A DNA stretch of 40,312 nt from Clostridiales bacterium (GCA_003537755.1 DPQS01000003.1:1-40312), one strand, 5' to 3'; counted from the stretch's first letter, positions 8,815-16,104 are shown. Notes: generated by a model from the sequence alone, not told the origin. Translations and numbers: made by a program.

Positions 8815-9659
8815 TCAGATTCGGTCCGAGCGGCAACGAACGTCGTTTTGCCGAGATGGGTTTCAAGTCAACGCTTGACGCACCGAAATATGTGGCGGAC
8901 AACGGGCTTAACGCCTACGAATACAGTTTCGGGCGCGGAATAAACATCGGCGACGACAAAGCGGCGGCTATCGGCAGCAATGCAAGCGCACTCGATGTCG
9001 CCTTGTCCGTGCATGCGCCGTACTACATCAATTTTGCCAATCCCGACGACGCCATGGCGGAAAAGTCCTACAATTACGTCCTTGCCAGCGCGCAAAAATG
9101 TCGCGTATTCGGCGGCAAGCGTATTGTTTTTCACCCGTCGACGGTGGGCAAACTTACCAGAGCCGAAGCGGTGGAACTTACAAAAAAACGCATTGAAATC
9201 CTTGCAGGTCTTATCCGCGCAAACGGTCTTGACGACATGATTTTCTGTCCCGAGACCATGGGAAAAATCAATCAGATAGGCGACACCGAGGAAGTGACGG
9301 AGTTTTGCAAAGTCGCGGACTTTTTCATTCCGACAATCGACTTCGGACACCTCAACGCGCGCACGCAAGGCAGCCTTCGCACGGAGGAAGATTTTGACCG
9401 TATTGTCACGCATCTTATTGACAATCTCGGATTTGAACGCGCAAGCATGATGCACGTTCACTTCAGCAAAATCGAGTACGGTAAGGGCGGCGAAGTACGT
9501 CACCTGACCTTTGCCGACACGGTGTACGGGCCCGAGTTTCTGCCCCTTGCCAAGGTGATTGTCAAGCACAAACTTTCGCCGGTAATCATTTGTGAGTCCG
9601 ACGGCACGCAATGTGCCGACGCTGCTCAAATGAAGTGTATTTACGAAAGTTTGCTGTAA
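8811..9659 (+). CDS. Endonuclease IV-like TIM-barrel protein
   Basis: A 282-aa protein of the xylose-isomerase-like TIM-barrel/AP endonuclease IV family. Likely metal ligands are visible in order: the His of SVHAPYYINF, the His of VFHPST, the Glu of CPETMGK, Asp and His of IDFGHLNAR, the HVH of MHVHFS and the Glu of CESDG. This set fits an AP endonuclease that cuts DNA at abasic sites. Start chosen at ATG 8811 after AAGGAG, overlapping the ribF stop by 4 nt. It could be a related sugar-metabolism barrel, but the ligand pattern favours the Nfo-like family. Confidence 0.82.
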   Translation: MIRFGPSGNERRFAEMGFKSTLDAPKYVADNGLNAYEYSFGRGINIGDDKAAAIGSNASALDVALSVHAPYYINFANPDDAMAEKSYNYVLASAQKCRVFGGKRIVFHPSTVGKLTRAEAVELTKKRIEILAGLIRANGLDDMIFCPETMGKINQIGDTEEVTEFCKVADFFIPTIDFGHLNARTQGSLRTEEDFDRIVTHLIDNLGFERASMMHVHFSKIEYGKGGEVRHLTFADTVYGPEFLPLAKVIVKHKLSPVIICESDGTQCADAAQMKCIYESLL

Positions 9660-9692
9660 GTTTTCGCGGCGGTACAAAACGTCAATTTCATT

Positions 9693-9722
9693 CGTATGTT
9701 GTCAAAAAACATATACGTATGT
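9693..9722. repeat. CGTATGT repeat element, copy 2 (endonuclease-pepP gap)
   Basis: CGTATGT (9693-9699), the A-rich spacer GTCAAAAAAC, then ATATACGTATGT ending at 9722. It aligns with the copy at 7888-7917: CGTATGT, a short variable segment, CAAAAAACA, then ATACGTATGTA. It lies 28 bp before the pepP start codon. Confidence 0.6.
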
Positions 9723-9750
9723 ACTTTTTAATGTATTTTTGGAGGTTAGT

Positions 9751-10818
9751 ATGAAAAATACAGACAAATTGTTTCAACTTTCAGGCGTCGACGCAGTACT
9801 TGTCGTAAGCGAAAAGAACCGTTTCTATTTTACGGGTTTTGCTTCGACATTCGGTTACCTGTTGCTTTTCCCCGGTAACAAATCCACGTTTATCACAGAT
9901 CCTCGCTACTACGAAATGGCGCAAAGCCTTGTTGCCGACGGTGTTGAGGTAGTGGAAATTGCCAACGGTTTGTCGGCAAACCAGACTCTTGCGGAAACCC
10001 TTGCCGCGCACGAGGTTAACACTCTCGGCTTCGAGGATACCGAGCTGACCGTCAAGGAATATCTCGACTTTGAAAAGGCTCTTCATGAGTACAAACTTAC
10101 GCCCGTAGGCGACAACATCAACACGGTGCGCAGTGTAAAAAGCGACGAGGAAATTGCCCTCATTGCCAAGGCGCAAAGCATCACCGACGCGGCGTTTGCC
10201 GACCTCCTGAAGGTGCTTAAGGCAGGCATGACGGAAATCGAAGTACGTATCGAACTGGAATACCTCATGGCAAAGCACGGTGCGGAAGGGCTTGCGTTCG
10301 ACACAATCATTGCAAGCGGTGTAAACGGCAGCAAACCTCACGCCCACCCGACGGAAAAGAAAATCGCAAACGGCGAAGCCGTAACAATGGACTTCGGCGC
10401 ACGTTATCACGGTTACTGCAGCGACATGACACGTACCGTTTTCGTAGGCGAACCCTCTGCCGAAATGCGCAACATCTACAATGTGGTGCTTATGGCGCAA
10501 AAAGCAGGCATTGCCAACGCTTACTGCGGCATGACCGGGCGCGAGTACGACGCTTTCTGCCGCGAAGTAATCAAGGCAAACGGTTACGAGCAGTACTTTA
10601 CACACAGCACGGGGCACAGCCTGGGTATCGACATCCACGAGCCGCCCTACGGAAGCATGCGTACCGACAACGTAATCGGCAACAATCAGATGATTACGTG
10701 CGAACCTGGTATTTACGTGCCGGGCGTCGGTGGCGTTCGTATCGAAGATTTGCTCGTTGTCAAAGAAACAGGCGTTGTGGATTTGACAACCAGCGAAAAA
10801 AATATTATAATACTGTAG
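9751..10818 (+). CDS. pepP: Xaa-Pro aminopeptidase (M24 family)
   Basis: A 355-aa M24B metallopeptidase that removes N-terminal residues before proline. An N-terminal creatinase-like domain (about 1-125) is followed by the pita-bread catalytic domain. The metal ligands are present: Asp in TMDFGARYHGYCSDMTRT (two), His in STGHSLGIDIHEPP, Glu in CEPGIYVPG and Glu in GVRIEDL. ATG 9751 has GGAGG at 9741-9745; an in-frame TTG at 9739 overlaps that site and is rejected. It is followed after 25 nt by efp, a very common pairing in Firmicutes, probably one transcript. Confidence 0.94.
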   Translation: MKNTDKLFQLSGVDAVLVVSEKNRFYFTGFASTFGYLLLFPGNKSTFITDPRYYEMAQSLVADGVEVVEIANGLSANQTLAETLAAHEVNTLGFEDTELTVKEYLDFEKALHEYKLTPVGDNINTVRSVKSDEEIALIAKAQSITDAAFADLLKVLKAGMTEIEVRIELEYLMAKHGAEGLAFDTIIASGVNGSKPHAHPTEKKIANGEAVTMDFGARYHGYCSDMTRTVFVGEPSAEMRNIYNVVLMAQKAGIANAYCGMTGREYDAFCREVIKANGYEQYFTHSTGHSLGIDIHEPPYGSMRTDNVIGNNQMITCEPGIYVPGVGGVRIEDLLVVKETGVVDLTTSEKNIIIL

Positions 10819-10843
10819 AAATACTATTGGAGGAACCAAATTT

Positions 10844-11404
10844 ATGATTTTAGCAGGCGATTTCAGAAAAGGCGTAACCTTCGTTTACAACAACGGCGTT
10901 TACGTAATCGTTGACTTCCAACACGTTAAGCCGGGCAAGGGCGCAGCATTCGTCCGCACCAAGATCAAAAACGTGATGACCGGTGCCGTAAGAGAAGAAA
11001 CGTTCAACCCCTCGGAAAAATTCGAGTTGGCACACATCGAGCAGAAGGATATGGAATATCTGTATGCCGACGGTGACATTTACTACTTTATGGACAGCGA
11101 AACTTACGAACAAGTTCCTCTCAACAAGGACAAGGTAGAAGACGCGCTTCAATTCCTTAAGGAAAACATGGTAGCAACCATCAAATTCTTCAAGGGCGAA
11201 GCATTCAGCGTTGAACCGCCTAACTTTGTAGTGCTTGAAGTTGTCAAGTGTGAACCTGCCGTTGCAGGCAACACCGCAACCAACGCAACCAAACCTGCCG
11301 AAGTTGAAACCGGTTACCAGATCATGGTGCCTATGTTTGTAAACGAAGGCGACAAGATTCGTATTGATACGCGTACCGGCGATTACATGGAACGCGTGAA
11401 GTAA
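10844..11404 (+). CDS. efp: Elongation factor P
   Basis: EF-P (186 aa, the usual length) relieves ribosome stalling at proline stretches. The domain I loop KPGKGAAFVR carries K32, the residue that is modified or contacts the P-site tRNA in the family. Domains II and III follow, ending with KIRIDTRTGDYMERV. GGAGG at 10828-10832 precedes the start. Last gene of the operon that began with rimP; a long palindrome and a terminator lie just after it. Confidence 0.97.
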   Translation: MILAGDFRKGVTFVYNNGVYVIVDFQHVKPGKGAAFVRTKIKNVMTGAVREETFNPSEKFELAHIEQKDMEYLYADGDIYYFMDSETYEQVPLNKDKVEDALQFLKENMVATIKFFKGEAFSVEPPNFVVLEVVKCEPAVAGNTATNATKPAEVETGYQIMVPMFVNEGDKIRIDTRTGDYMERVK

Positions 11405-11525
11405 AAGCCACATATCGGCACATCTTGACATTACGTTGGCGACCGCACTCGGGTCATGTACGCTCAGTACACTTCCCTCGTGGGGTCGCCACTGTTATGT
11501 CAATCTGCACCAATCTGTGGCTTTT
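11403..11525. repeat. Long imperfect palindrome after efp
   Basis: A 123-bp imperfect palindrome. Outer arms AAAAGCCACA (11403-11412) and TGTGGCTTTT (11516-11525) are perfect complements. Further matched blocks inwards are TTGACAT/ATGTCAA, GGCGACC/GGTCGCC and TGTAC/GTACA around a 5-nt centre. It starts inside the efp stop codon and is followed by TTAATTTATC and a T run, so in RNA it could act as a large terminator-like hairpin. Confidence 0.75.
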
Positions 11526-11645
11526 AATTTATCTTTTTTTTTAGGGCGGGGACGGTAGCGGCGGTGATTTTGTCGCGCTCGGTCGTCAGTTGCCACAATC
11601 CGCACCAATCTACGCCTTACTTCGGGGCGTGGTGTAAAAGGAATT
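11526..11645. other. Intergenic remainder after efp
   Basis: No gene. A T run (11526-11542) follows the long palindrome. A second GCACCAATCT block (near 11600) repeats one inside the palindrome (near 11506), and ACGCC/GGCGT arms form a small hairpin near 11610-11632. It looks like degraded or mosaic palindromic repeat sequence. Confidence 0.4.
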
Positions 11646-11680
11646 AAGGAAAGTCTCTTGAGATAGGGACTTCCTTTTTT
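11646..11680 (+). terminator. Rho-independent terminator after efp
   Basis: Arms AAGGAAAGTC and GACTTCCTT pair with one bulged A, followed by a run of T (11675-11680). The T run is on the + strand, so it ends the efp transcript. Confidence 0.7.
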
Positions 11681-11765
11681 ATTGAGATATCAACCGTACT
11701 TCCTTCGTTTTCAACACACTTGGTCGATGATTGTACCGGTCATTTTTTTTGACAATGCCGTTTTT

Positions 11766-12455
11766 CTACTCGCCTTCCTGCATTGCTTCGCGAAGTTTTT
11801 CGAGTGCGCGCGTTTCTATGCGCGAAACGTAACTGCGGCTTATGCCGAGCTTGCGCGCCGTTTGCAACTGTGTCAGCGGTGTCGCTCCTTCTTCTATGCC
11901 GTAACGCATAAGTATTATTTTTTGCTCGCGCTCGGTCAGGCGTGTGTGTACCAGTTTAAGCAGGCTTGTGCGCAGAATGCTTGTTTCCGCTTGCTTAAAC
12001 ACACTGTCCTCGCCTGCGGCAAGCACGTCCATAAGTGTAAATTCGTTGCCGTCGTTGTCCACGCCGATAGTGTTTTGCAGGTAAACGGTGTTCTGGTAGC
12101 GTTTGTTGGCGCGTATGTTCATCAATATTTCGTTTTCGATACACCGCGCAAGGTATGTGGCAAGGTTCGCGCCCTTTTCAGCCGAAAAAGTTTCCACTCC
12201 CTTGATAAGCCCGATCGAACCGATACTTATCATGTCCTCAAGGTCGTTGTTTTTGGCATATTTTTTCGCAATGTGCGCAACCAGTCGCATATTGTGGCAA
12301 ATCAGTTTTTCGCGTGCTTTTCGGCTGCCCAGTTGCATATGCGCAAGACATTCGGCTTCTTCCTCGGCGGTGAGAGGCTTTGGGTAACTGCCGCTGCTGA
12401 AGTATCCCGTGGCAAAAAACAGTCGTTTCAAAAACAATAAAAACTGCTCGAACAT
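11766..12455 (-). CDS. sigK: RNA polymerase sporulation sigma factor SigK
   Basis: A 229-aa sigma-70 family factor most like sigma-K, which drives late mother-cell genes during endospore formation. The N-terminus is short and hydrophobic (FLLFLKRLFFATGYF), matching the pro-sequence removed when pro-sigma-K is activated. Region 2 has HNMRLVAHIAKKY and DMISIGSIGLIKGVETF, then LATYLARCIENEILM; region 4 has LTEREQKIILMRYG and the helix-turn-helix ARKLGISRSYVSRIETRA. SYPKPL and RLVAHI favour SigK over SigE. The gene is intact, not split by a skin-type element. The start has a GGAG site upstream. It is divergent from the radical SAM gene. Confidence 0.9.
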   Translation of the reverse strand: MFEQFLLFLKRLFFATGYFSSGSYPKPLTAEEEAECLAHMQLGSRKAREKLICHNMRLVAHIAKKYAKNNDLEDMISIGSIGLIKGVETFSAEKGANLATYLARCIENEILMNIRANKRYQNTVYLQNTIGVDNDGNEFTLMDVLAAGEDSVFKQAETSILRTSLLKLVHTRLTEREQKIILMRYGIEEGATPLTQLQTARKLGISRSYVSRIETRALEKLREAMQEGE

Positions 12456-12469
12456 ACATTGCTCCGCCT

Positions 12470-12500
12470 AACTATTGTACGGTAATTCCGACATTTTATT
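12470..12500 (-). promoter_or_regulatory. Possible sigma-E-type promoter for sigK
   Basis: On the - strand, CGTACAAT (12474-12481 on the + strand) resembles the sigma-E -10 consensus CATACAMT with one mismatch, about 20 bp before the sigK start codon. An AT-rich stretch sits at the -35 distance but matches poorly. Sigma-E control of sigK is known in B. subtilis; here it is only suggested. Confidence 0.3.
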
Positions 12501-12574
12501 ACAGTTTACGCGCTGCTGCATGTCGTGTCGGCGTTGTTATGTTTATGTGCGGATTTTTGCCGATGTGTATTTGC

Positions 12575-12603
12575 TTGTCAATGTCTAATGAATAATGTAT
12601 AAT
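12575..12603 (+). promoter_or_regulatory. Sigma-A promoter for the PflX-like gene
   Basis: TTGTCA (12575-12580), 17-bp spacer, TATAAT (12598-12603), about 75 bp before the radical SAM start codon. Confidence 0.75.
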
Positions 12604-12677
12604 AAGGTCTTGTCGGAACGGTGTGGCATTTTTACGCTTGCAAACGCTTTTGCCGCCGTTCGACGCACGGAGAAACA

Positions 12678-13583
12678 ATGAATTGCAACCTTTGCCCGAG
12701 AAAATGTAATATTGACCGCTCTGTCAAAACGGGCTTTTGCGGCGTGTCCGACGTTACTGTGTCGCGCGTTGCCCCTCACATGTGGGAAGAGCCGCCGATA
12801 TCCGGCACAAAAGGCAGCGGGACGGTGTTTTTTGCAGGGTGCAATCTTCGTTGCAGATTTTGTCAGAACTTCGACATTACCGTCAAGCCGCACGGGGTCG
12901 GCGTTTCCGTCAATAGACTTGCCGACCTGTTTCTGCACTTGTGCGCCACGGGAGTTGCCAACATCAACCTTGTTACGGCGGCGCAGTTTGCCGACAAAGT
13001 TGCGGCTGCCCTCAACTTGTGCAAGCACAGGCTTACAATCCCCGTTGTGTACAACACAAGCAGTTACGAAACGGTCGAAGCGGTGCGCGCCCTTGACGGG
13101 TTGGTAGACGTGTATCTGCCCGACCTCAAGTTTTGCGATTCCGTCCTGTCCGCTCGTATGGCAAACGCGCCCGATTACTTCAGCGTGGCAACCGCCGCGA
13201 TAACGGAAATGAAACGTCAGCAGCCGACAAACAGATTTGACGCCGACGGCTACATCACAAACGGACTTATCGTGCGACATCTCGTATTGCCGGGGCACGT
13301 TGAGGACACCAAACGCGTGCTGGATTGGCTTGCGGCGTTTGACAAAGACATCACGGTGTCCCTTATGTCGCAGTACTTTGTGGCGCGTCACGACGACCTT
13401 TGCACGGAACTCAATCGCCGTCTGTATCCGCGTGAGTACAACGCCGCATGCGACTATTTTGCCAACGTCGGTTTGCACAACGGCTTTACGCAAGACCCGA
13501 CTTCGGCGACGGTCGACTACCTGCCTGATTTTTGTGACGGCGACGTGACGGATTTGCTTGCAAAAGTGTCGTCGGTGTTCTGA
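12678..13583 (+). CDS. Radical SAM protein, PflX-like (COG1313 type)
   Basis: A 301-aa radical SAM protein of the PflX/COG1313 group, annotated as pyruvate formate-lyase activating enzyme-like but without a settled substrate. The 4Fe-4S motif CNLRCRFC has its cysteines at 55, 59 and 62. The N-terminus has four extra cysteines (C3, C6, C10, C21) in CNLCPRKCN and FCG, typical of this group and possibly binding a second metal or cluster. ATG 12678 has a GGAG site at 12669-12672; an in-frame GTG at 12621 is too close to the promoter. It has its own promoter, and no glycyl-radical enzyme is nearby. Confidence 0.85.
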   Translation: MNCNLCPRKCNIDRSVKTGFCGVSDVTVSRVAPHMWEEPPISGTKGSGTVFFAGCNLRCRFCQNFDITVKPHGVGVSVNRLADLFLHLCATGVANINLVTAAQFADKVAAALNLCKHRLTIPVVYNTSSYETVEAVRALDGLVDVYLPDLKFCDSVLSARMANAPDYFSVATAAITEMKRQQPTNRFDADGYITNGLIVRHLVLPGHVEDTKRVLDWLAAFDKDITVSLMSQYFVARHDDLCTELNRRLYPREYNAACDYFANVGLHNGFTQDPTSATVDYLPDFCDGDVTDLLAKVSSVF

Positions 13584-13724
13584 CGATGGCAACCCGGGCG
13601 GAACAAACAACTTTGCAGATGTACTTCCCGTTTTTTTGTATGTACGTTTGTTCGTTGCAAAATTGTGATATTTTTTTGCAGCAATGCAATAAAAATAGAT
13701 TTTATTTTATTAGTAAGGTGTAAG

Positions 13725-14480
13725 ATGAAAAAGAAAGAAAAACCTGCCGCGTCCTTGTGGAGTTTGTTTATCACGTTCTTCAAGATCGGTGCGTTCACTT
13801 TCGGCGGCGGTTACGCAATGGTTTCCGTCATGGAAGAGGAACTTGCAGAAAAAAAGAAGTGGATTACTTCACAGGATATGCTGGACATGCTTGTAATTGC
13901 CGAATCGACCCCAGGCGCAATTGCAGTCAACACGGCTACGTCCGTAGGCTACCGCATGCACGGCGTTATCGGTGGGATAGTGGCAACGCTCGGCGTTGTG
14001 TTGCCGAGTTTTATCATTATTTCGGCTTTGTACTTTGTTATTTCCGCGCTGGAAGGCAACCGTTGGTACAACGCGGCGTTTAAGGGTGTAAATGCCTGCG
14101 TGGCGGTGCTTATCATCAATGCTTTTGTCAAGATGGGCAAGCAACTTCCGCACGACGTATACAACTACATTGTTGCCGTCGTTGCCTTTGTTGTCGCAAC
14201 GGTGGTACCGACTTACGTCGAGTGGTTTGACGTGGTGTATCTTATTATTATCGGCGGCGTGCTGGGCTTAGTAATGTTCCTCATTTTGCGCGCCAAAGGT
14301 AAACCTTTGCCCCTCGAAGCCTTTGCCGAGACGGTTAACGCCGACAACAAAAATGCAGACGGCGAAACGTTGGTCGGAAACGACGTACGGGAAACGGCCG
14401 AACAACAAACAGCCGACAACGCTACCGACGTGAGTGTCGACAACGACGCGAACGCCTCTTCCGACAAGGAGGGCAAATAG
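13725..14480 (+). CDS. Chromate transport protein, subunit 1 (ChrA half)
   Basis: A 251-aa membrane protein of the CHR family in its short (single-domain) form. The family signature FFKIGAFTFGGGYAMVSVM is near residues 18-36, followed by about six hydrophobic segments and the AESTPGAIAVNTATSVG motif. The last 55 residues are hydrophilic and rich in Asp, Asn and Ala, unlike the partner. Family knowledge: short CHR genes occur in pairs that probably form a heterodimeric anion transporter; chromate as substrate is assumed. ATG 13725 follows TAAGGTGTAAG; an upstream TTG start is rejected. The next gene starts 1 nt after its stop. Confidence 0.88.
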   Translation: MKKKEKPAASLWSLFITFFKIGAFTFGGGYAMVSVMEEELAEKKKWITSQDMLDMLVIAESTPGAIAVNTATSVGYRMHGVIGGIVATLGVVLPSFIIISALYFVISALEGNRWYNAAFKGVNACVAVLIINAFVKMGKQLPHDVYNYIVAVVAFVVATVVPTYVEWFDVVYLIIIGGVLGLVMFLILRAKGKPLPLEAFAETVNADNKNADGETLVGNDVRETAEQQTADNATDVSVDNDANASSDKEGK

Positions 14481-14481
14481 T

Positions 14482-15105
14482 ATGGCTTATTTGCAACTCT
14501 TTTGGGAATACTTCAAGATAGGTTTGTTTACAATCGGCGGCGGCTACGCAATGATACCTATGACGCAACAAGTCGTGCTGAAGCACGGCTGGCTGAAGGT
14601 AGAGGAACTAGACAACTTCATCGGCGTTGCCGAGTCCACCCCCGGACCGTTTGCCATCAACCTTGCGACGTTTGTAGGTATGAATGTCGGCGCAACTACG
14701 GGGCTGGGCATTTGGGGAAGTTTTCTCGGCGCATTGATTTCCACCGTGGCGGTAGTGCTTCCCAGCATTATAATTATAATTGTCGTAACAAAGTTGTTTG
14801 CCAGGTTCAAACGTAGTTTTGCGGTGCAGGGAGTGCTGTACGGCATCAAGCCCGTTGTTGTCGGATTGATACTTACGGCTGCCGCAGGAATGGTGGTAAA
14901 GGTCGTTTTTCCCAATCTTCAACTTGCCGCGCCGACGATTGACGGATTCGGTCAATTCAACTGGGTGTCGCTGATTATTTTTGCCACGTTTTTCGCTCTA
15001 TCCAAGGTAAAAATCAAAGGCAAAAAAATCCACCCGATATTCCTCATCATTCTTTCGGCTGTGGTCGGAATAGTGATTTTCGGCGTGTTTGACGTACAAT
15101 GTTGA
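14482..15105 (+). CDS. Chromate transport protein, subunit 2 (ChrA half)
   Basis: A 207-aa short CHR-family protein. It repeats the signature of its partner: YFKIGLFTIGGGYAMIPM near residues 10-27 and AESTPGPFAINLATFVG, with about six membrane segments. It starts at ATG 14482, 1 nt after the preceding stop, and a GGAGG-like site lies in the end of that gene (AAGGAGGGC). The two halves are clearly homologous and presumably work together in the membrane. Followed by 306 bp rich in short repeats. Confidence 0.88.
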   Translation: MAYLQLFWEYFKIGLFTIGGGYAMIPMTQQVVLKHGWLKVEELDNFIGVAESTPGPFAINLATFVGMNVGATTGLGIWGSFLGALISTVAVVLPSIIIIIVVTKLFARFKRSFAVQGVLYGIKPVVVGLILTAAAGMVVKVVFPNLQLAAPTIDGFGQFNWVSLIIFATFFALSKVKIKGKKIHPIFLIILSAVVGIVIFGVFDVQC

Positions 15106-15327
15106 CGTAAAAAACGACAAACGTATTGTTAATTTTGTGACAGAATTGTTAAAACGACAATTTTGCCTGTCGTTACAAATGAACATACGTTTGTCAAAAA
15201 TTGCTATTGACATTGCTTTTGCGAAGAGTGTAATAAGTGTAAAGTTAATTGTCAATACTGTGATATGACAAATACGTACAATTCTGCCCGAATTGTCGTT
15301 ATTTGTCAAAATTGTTAGGTAAACCTA
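15106..15327. promoter_or_regulatory. Operator-like repeats before the xre gene
   Basis: No gene here, but many short repeats. ACAATTC (15278-15284) and GAATTGT (15290-15296) form a perfect palindrome with a 5-bp centre; another GAATTGT lies at 15143-15149. TTTGTCAAAA(A)TTG occurs at 15190-15203 and 15302-15314. ACGACAA or its complement occurs at 15114, 15154 and 15293. They lie upstream of a strong promoter and an Xre regulator, so they may be its operators (inference). Confidence 0.5.
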
Positions 15328-15356
15328 TTGCCATTTTTGTGCGATTGTGATACAAT
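15328..15356 (+). promoter_or_regulatory. Sigma-A promoter for the xre gene
   Basis: TTGCCA (15328-15333), 17-bp spacer, TACAAT (15351-15356), about 55 bp before the start codon and next to the operator-like repeats. Confidence 0.75.
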
Positions 15357-15411
15357 TAGCAGGTGGGAACGGGAGATAGAAAATTAACTATGATTATAGG
15401 AGAATCTGGAA

Positions 15412-15624
15412 ATGGAATTTAAGGACAAGGTTAAGTATGTCAGAAAGAAGTTCTACCTCAGTCAGGAAATGATGGCAAAGGAACTGGGCGTAGCATTTGC
15501 AACGGTAAATCGTTGGGAGTCCGGCAGATGCCATCCGAATTATCGTGCTCAGAAAGCCTTCTCCGACTTCTGTAAGCAAAACGGCATTGATATTGATTCG
15601 CTCGAACAAGGAAACCTACAGTAA
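15412..15624 (+). CDS. Small Xre-family helix-turn-helix regulator
   Basis: A 70-aa DNA-binding protein of the Xre/Cro type. The helix-turn-helix covers about residues 9-62, with LSQEMMAKELGVAFATVNRWESG typical of this family (helix 2, turn, recognition helix). There is no other domain, so it is a compact repressor-like protein. The start has AGGAG at 15397-15401. It sits alone behind its own promoter and operator-like repeats, which fits autoregulation. Just after its stop is a hairpin (15627-15641) and then the tail of a second copy of the same gene. Confidence 0.85.
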   Translation: MEFKDKVKYVRKKFYLSQEMMAKELGVAFATVNRWESGRCHPNYRAQKAFSDFCKQNGIDIDSLEQGNLQ

Positions 15625-15626
15625 CC

Positions 15627-15641
15627 GCACGGGGAGCGTGC
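15627..15641. other. Hairpin after xre
   Basis: GCACG (15627-15631) and CGTGC (15637-15641) with a 5-nt loop, directly after the xre stop. There is no T run. The same hairpin follows the duplicated tail at 15744-15758, so it belongs to the duplicated unit. Confidence 0.5.
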
Positions 15642-15741
15642 TCAAAAGGCCTTCTCCGTTTTCTTGCCCTGTTTTAGGGCAAACTTCTGCAAGCAAAACG
15701 GCATAGATATTGATTCGCTCGAGCAAGGAAATCTGCAGTAA
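15637..15741 (+). pseudogene. 3' remnant of a tandem xre paralogue
   Basis: This stretch encodes the C-terminal 26 codons of the xre gene again, in frame to the stop (RAQKAFS... then FCKQNGIDIDSLEQGNLQ). Compared with xre there are seven base differences, all at third positions and all synonymous. There is also one in-frame 24-bp insertion (15659-15682) that splits the GAC codon and contains a perfect hairpin (TTGCCCT/AGGGCAA). Homology continues through the post-stop CCGCACGG and the hairpin at 15744-15758. The 5' part of this second gene is missing; the break is at a shared CGTGC. Confidence 0.8.
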
Positions 15742-15758
15742 CCGCACGGAAAACGTGC

Positions 15759-15971
15759 CGCGAGCGGTCACTTTCTCGGTGGCGTGCAGGTTTGTTTACT
15801 CATAAGGCTGTTTACATCGTGCCGACCAAGACGGATTTTGCAAATTTTATTTTGAGGACGAATTGTCGTTAGCAAATACGATTTGCAGGTCAGTCACAAT
15901 GGTTCTGTTGCCCCGATTTTTAAGGTGAAATCGAAGGGTATGTGTTTCTTACACTTTTTATGGATAAACAT
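15759..15971. other. Intergenic region after the xre remnant
   Basis: No gene recognised. The stretch runs from the second xre-type hairpin to the terminator at 15972. It has no long repeat. Confidence 0.4.
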
Positions 15972-16000
15972 AAAGGAGTTGACTTTGTTCGACTCCTTTT
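15972..16000 (+). terminator. Rho-independent terminator
   Basis: AAAGGAGTTGA (972-982) pairs with TTCGACTCCTTT (989-999, one T.G pair) and ends in a short T run. It probably ends transcription from the xre region. Confidence 0.65.
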
Positions 16001-16052
16001 CCTTTATCTTCTGAATTGGCAGAAAACTTGCGGAAAAAATATATAAATCGGT

Positions 16053-16080
16053 TTGCAAATGAGAGAATGTTTGATATAAT
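16053..16080 (+). promoter_or_regulatory. Sigma-A promoter for the small protein and tRNA-Gly
   Basis: TTGCAA (16053-16058), 16-bp spacer, TATAAT (16075-16080), 25 bp before the start codon at 16105. Confidence 0.7.
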
Positions 16081-16104
16081 AATAATGTTAGTGAGGTTTA
16101 ATTG

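Noticed and set aside
11682..12440. Open + strand frame over sigK
   Set aside because: The - strand frame is a clear sigma factor. The + strand translation is Cys/Phe-rich and matches nothing.
15180..15193. LexA (DinR) box TGAACATACGTTTG
   Set aside because: It is close to the Bacillus consensus but has a mismatch, and the downstream gene is a small Xre, not an SOS gene. Kept only as a possibility.
15557..15749. Diversity-generating retroelement (template and variable repeat) at the xre tail
   Set aside because: Differences between copies are not limited to adenines, and no reverse transcriptase is nearby.
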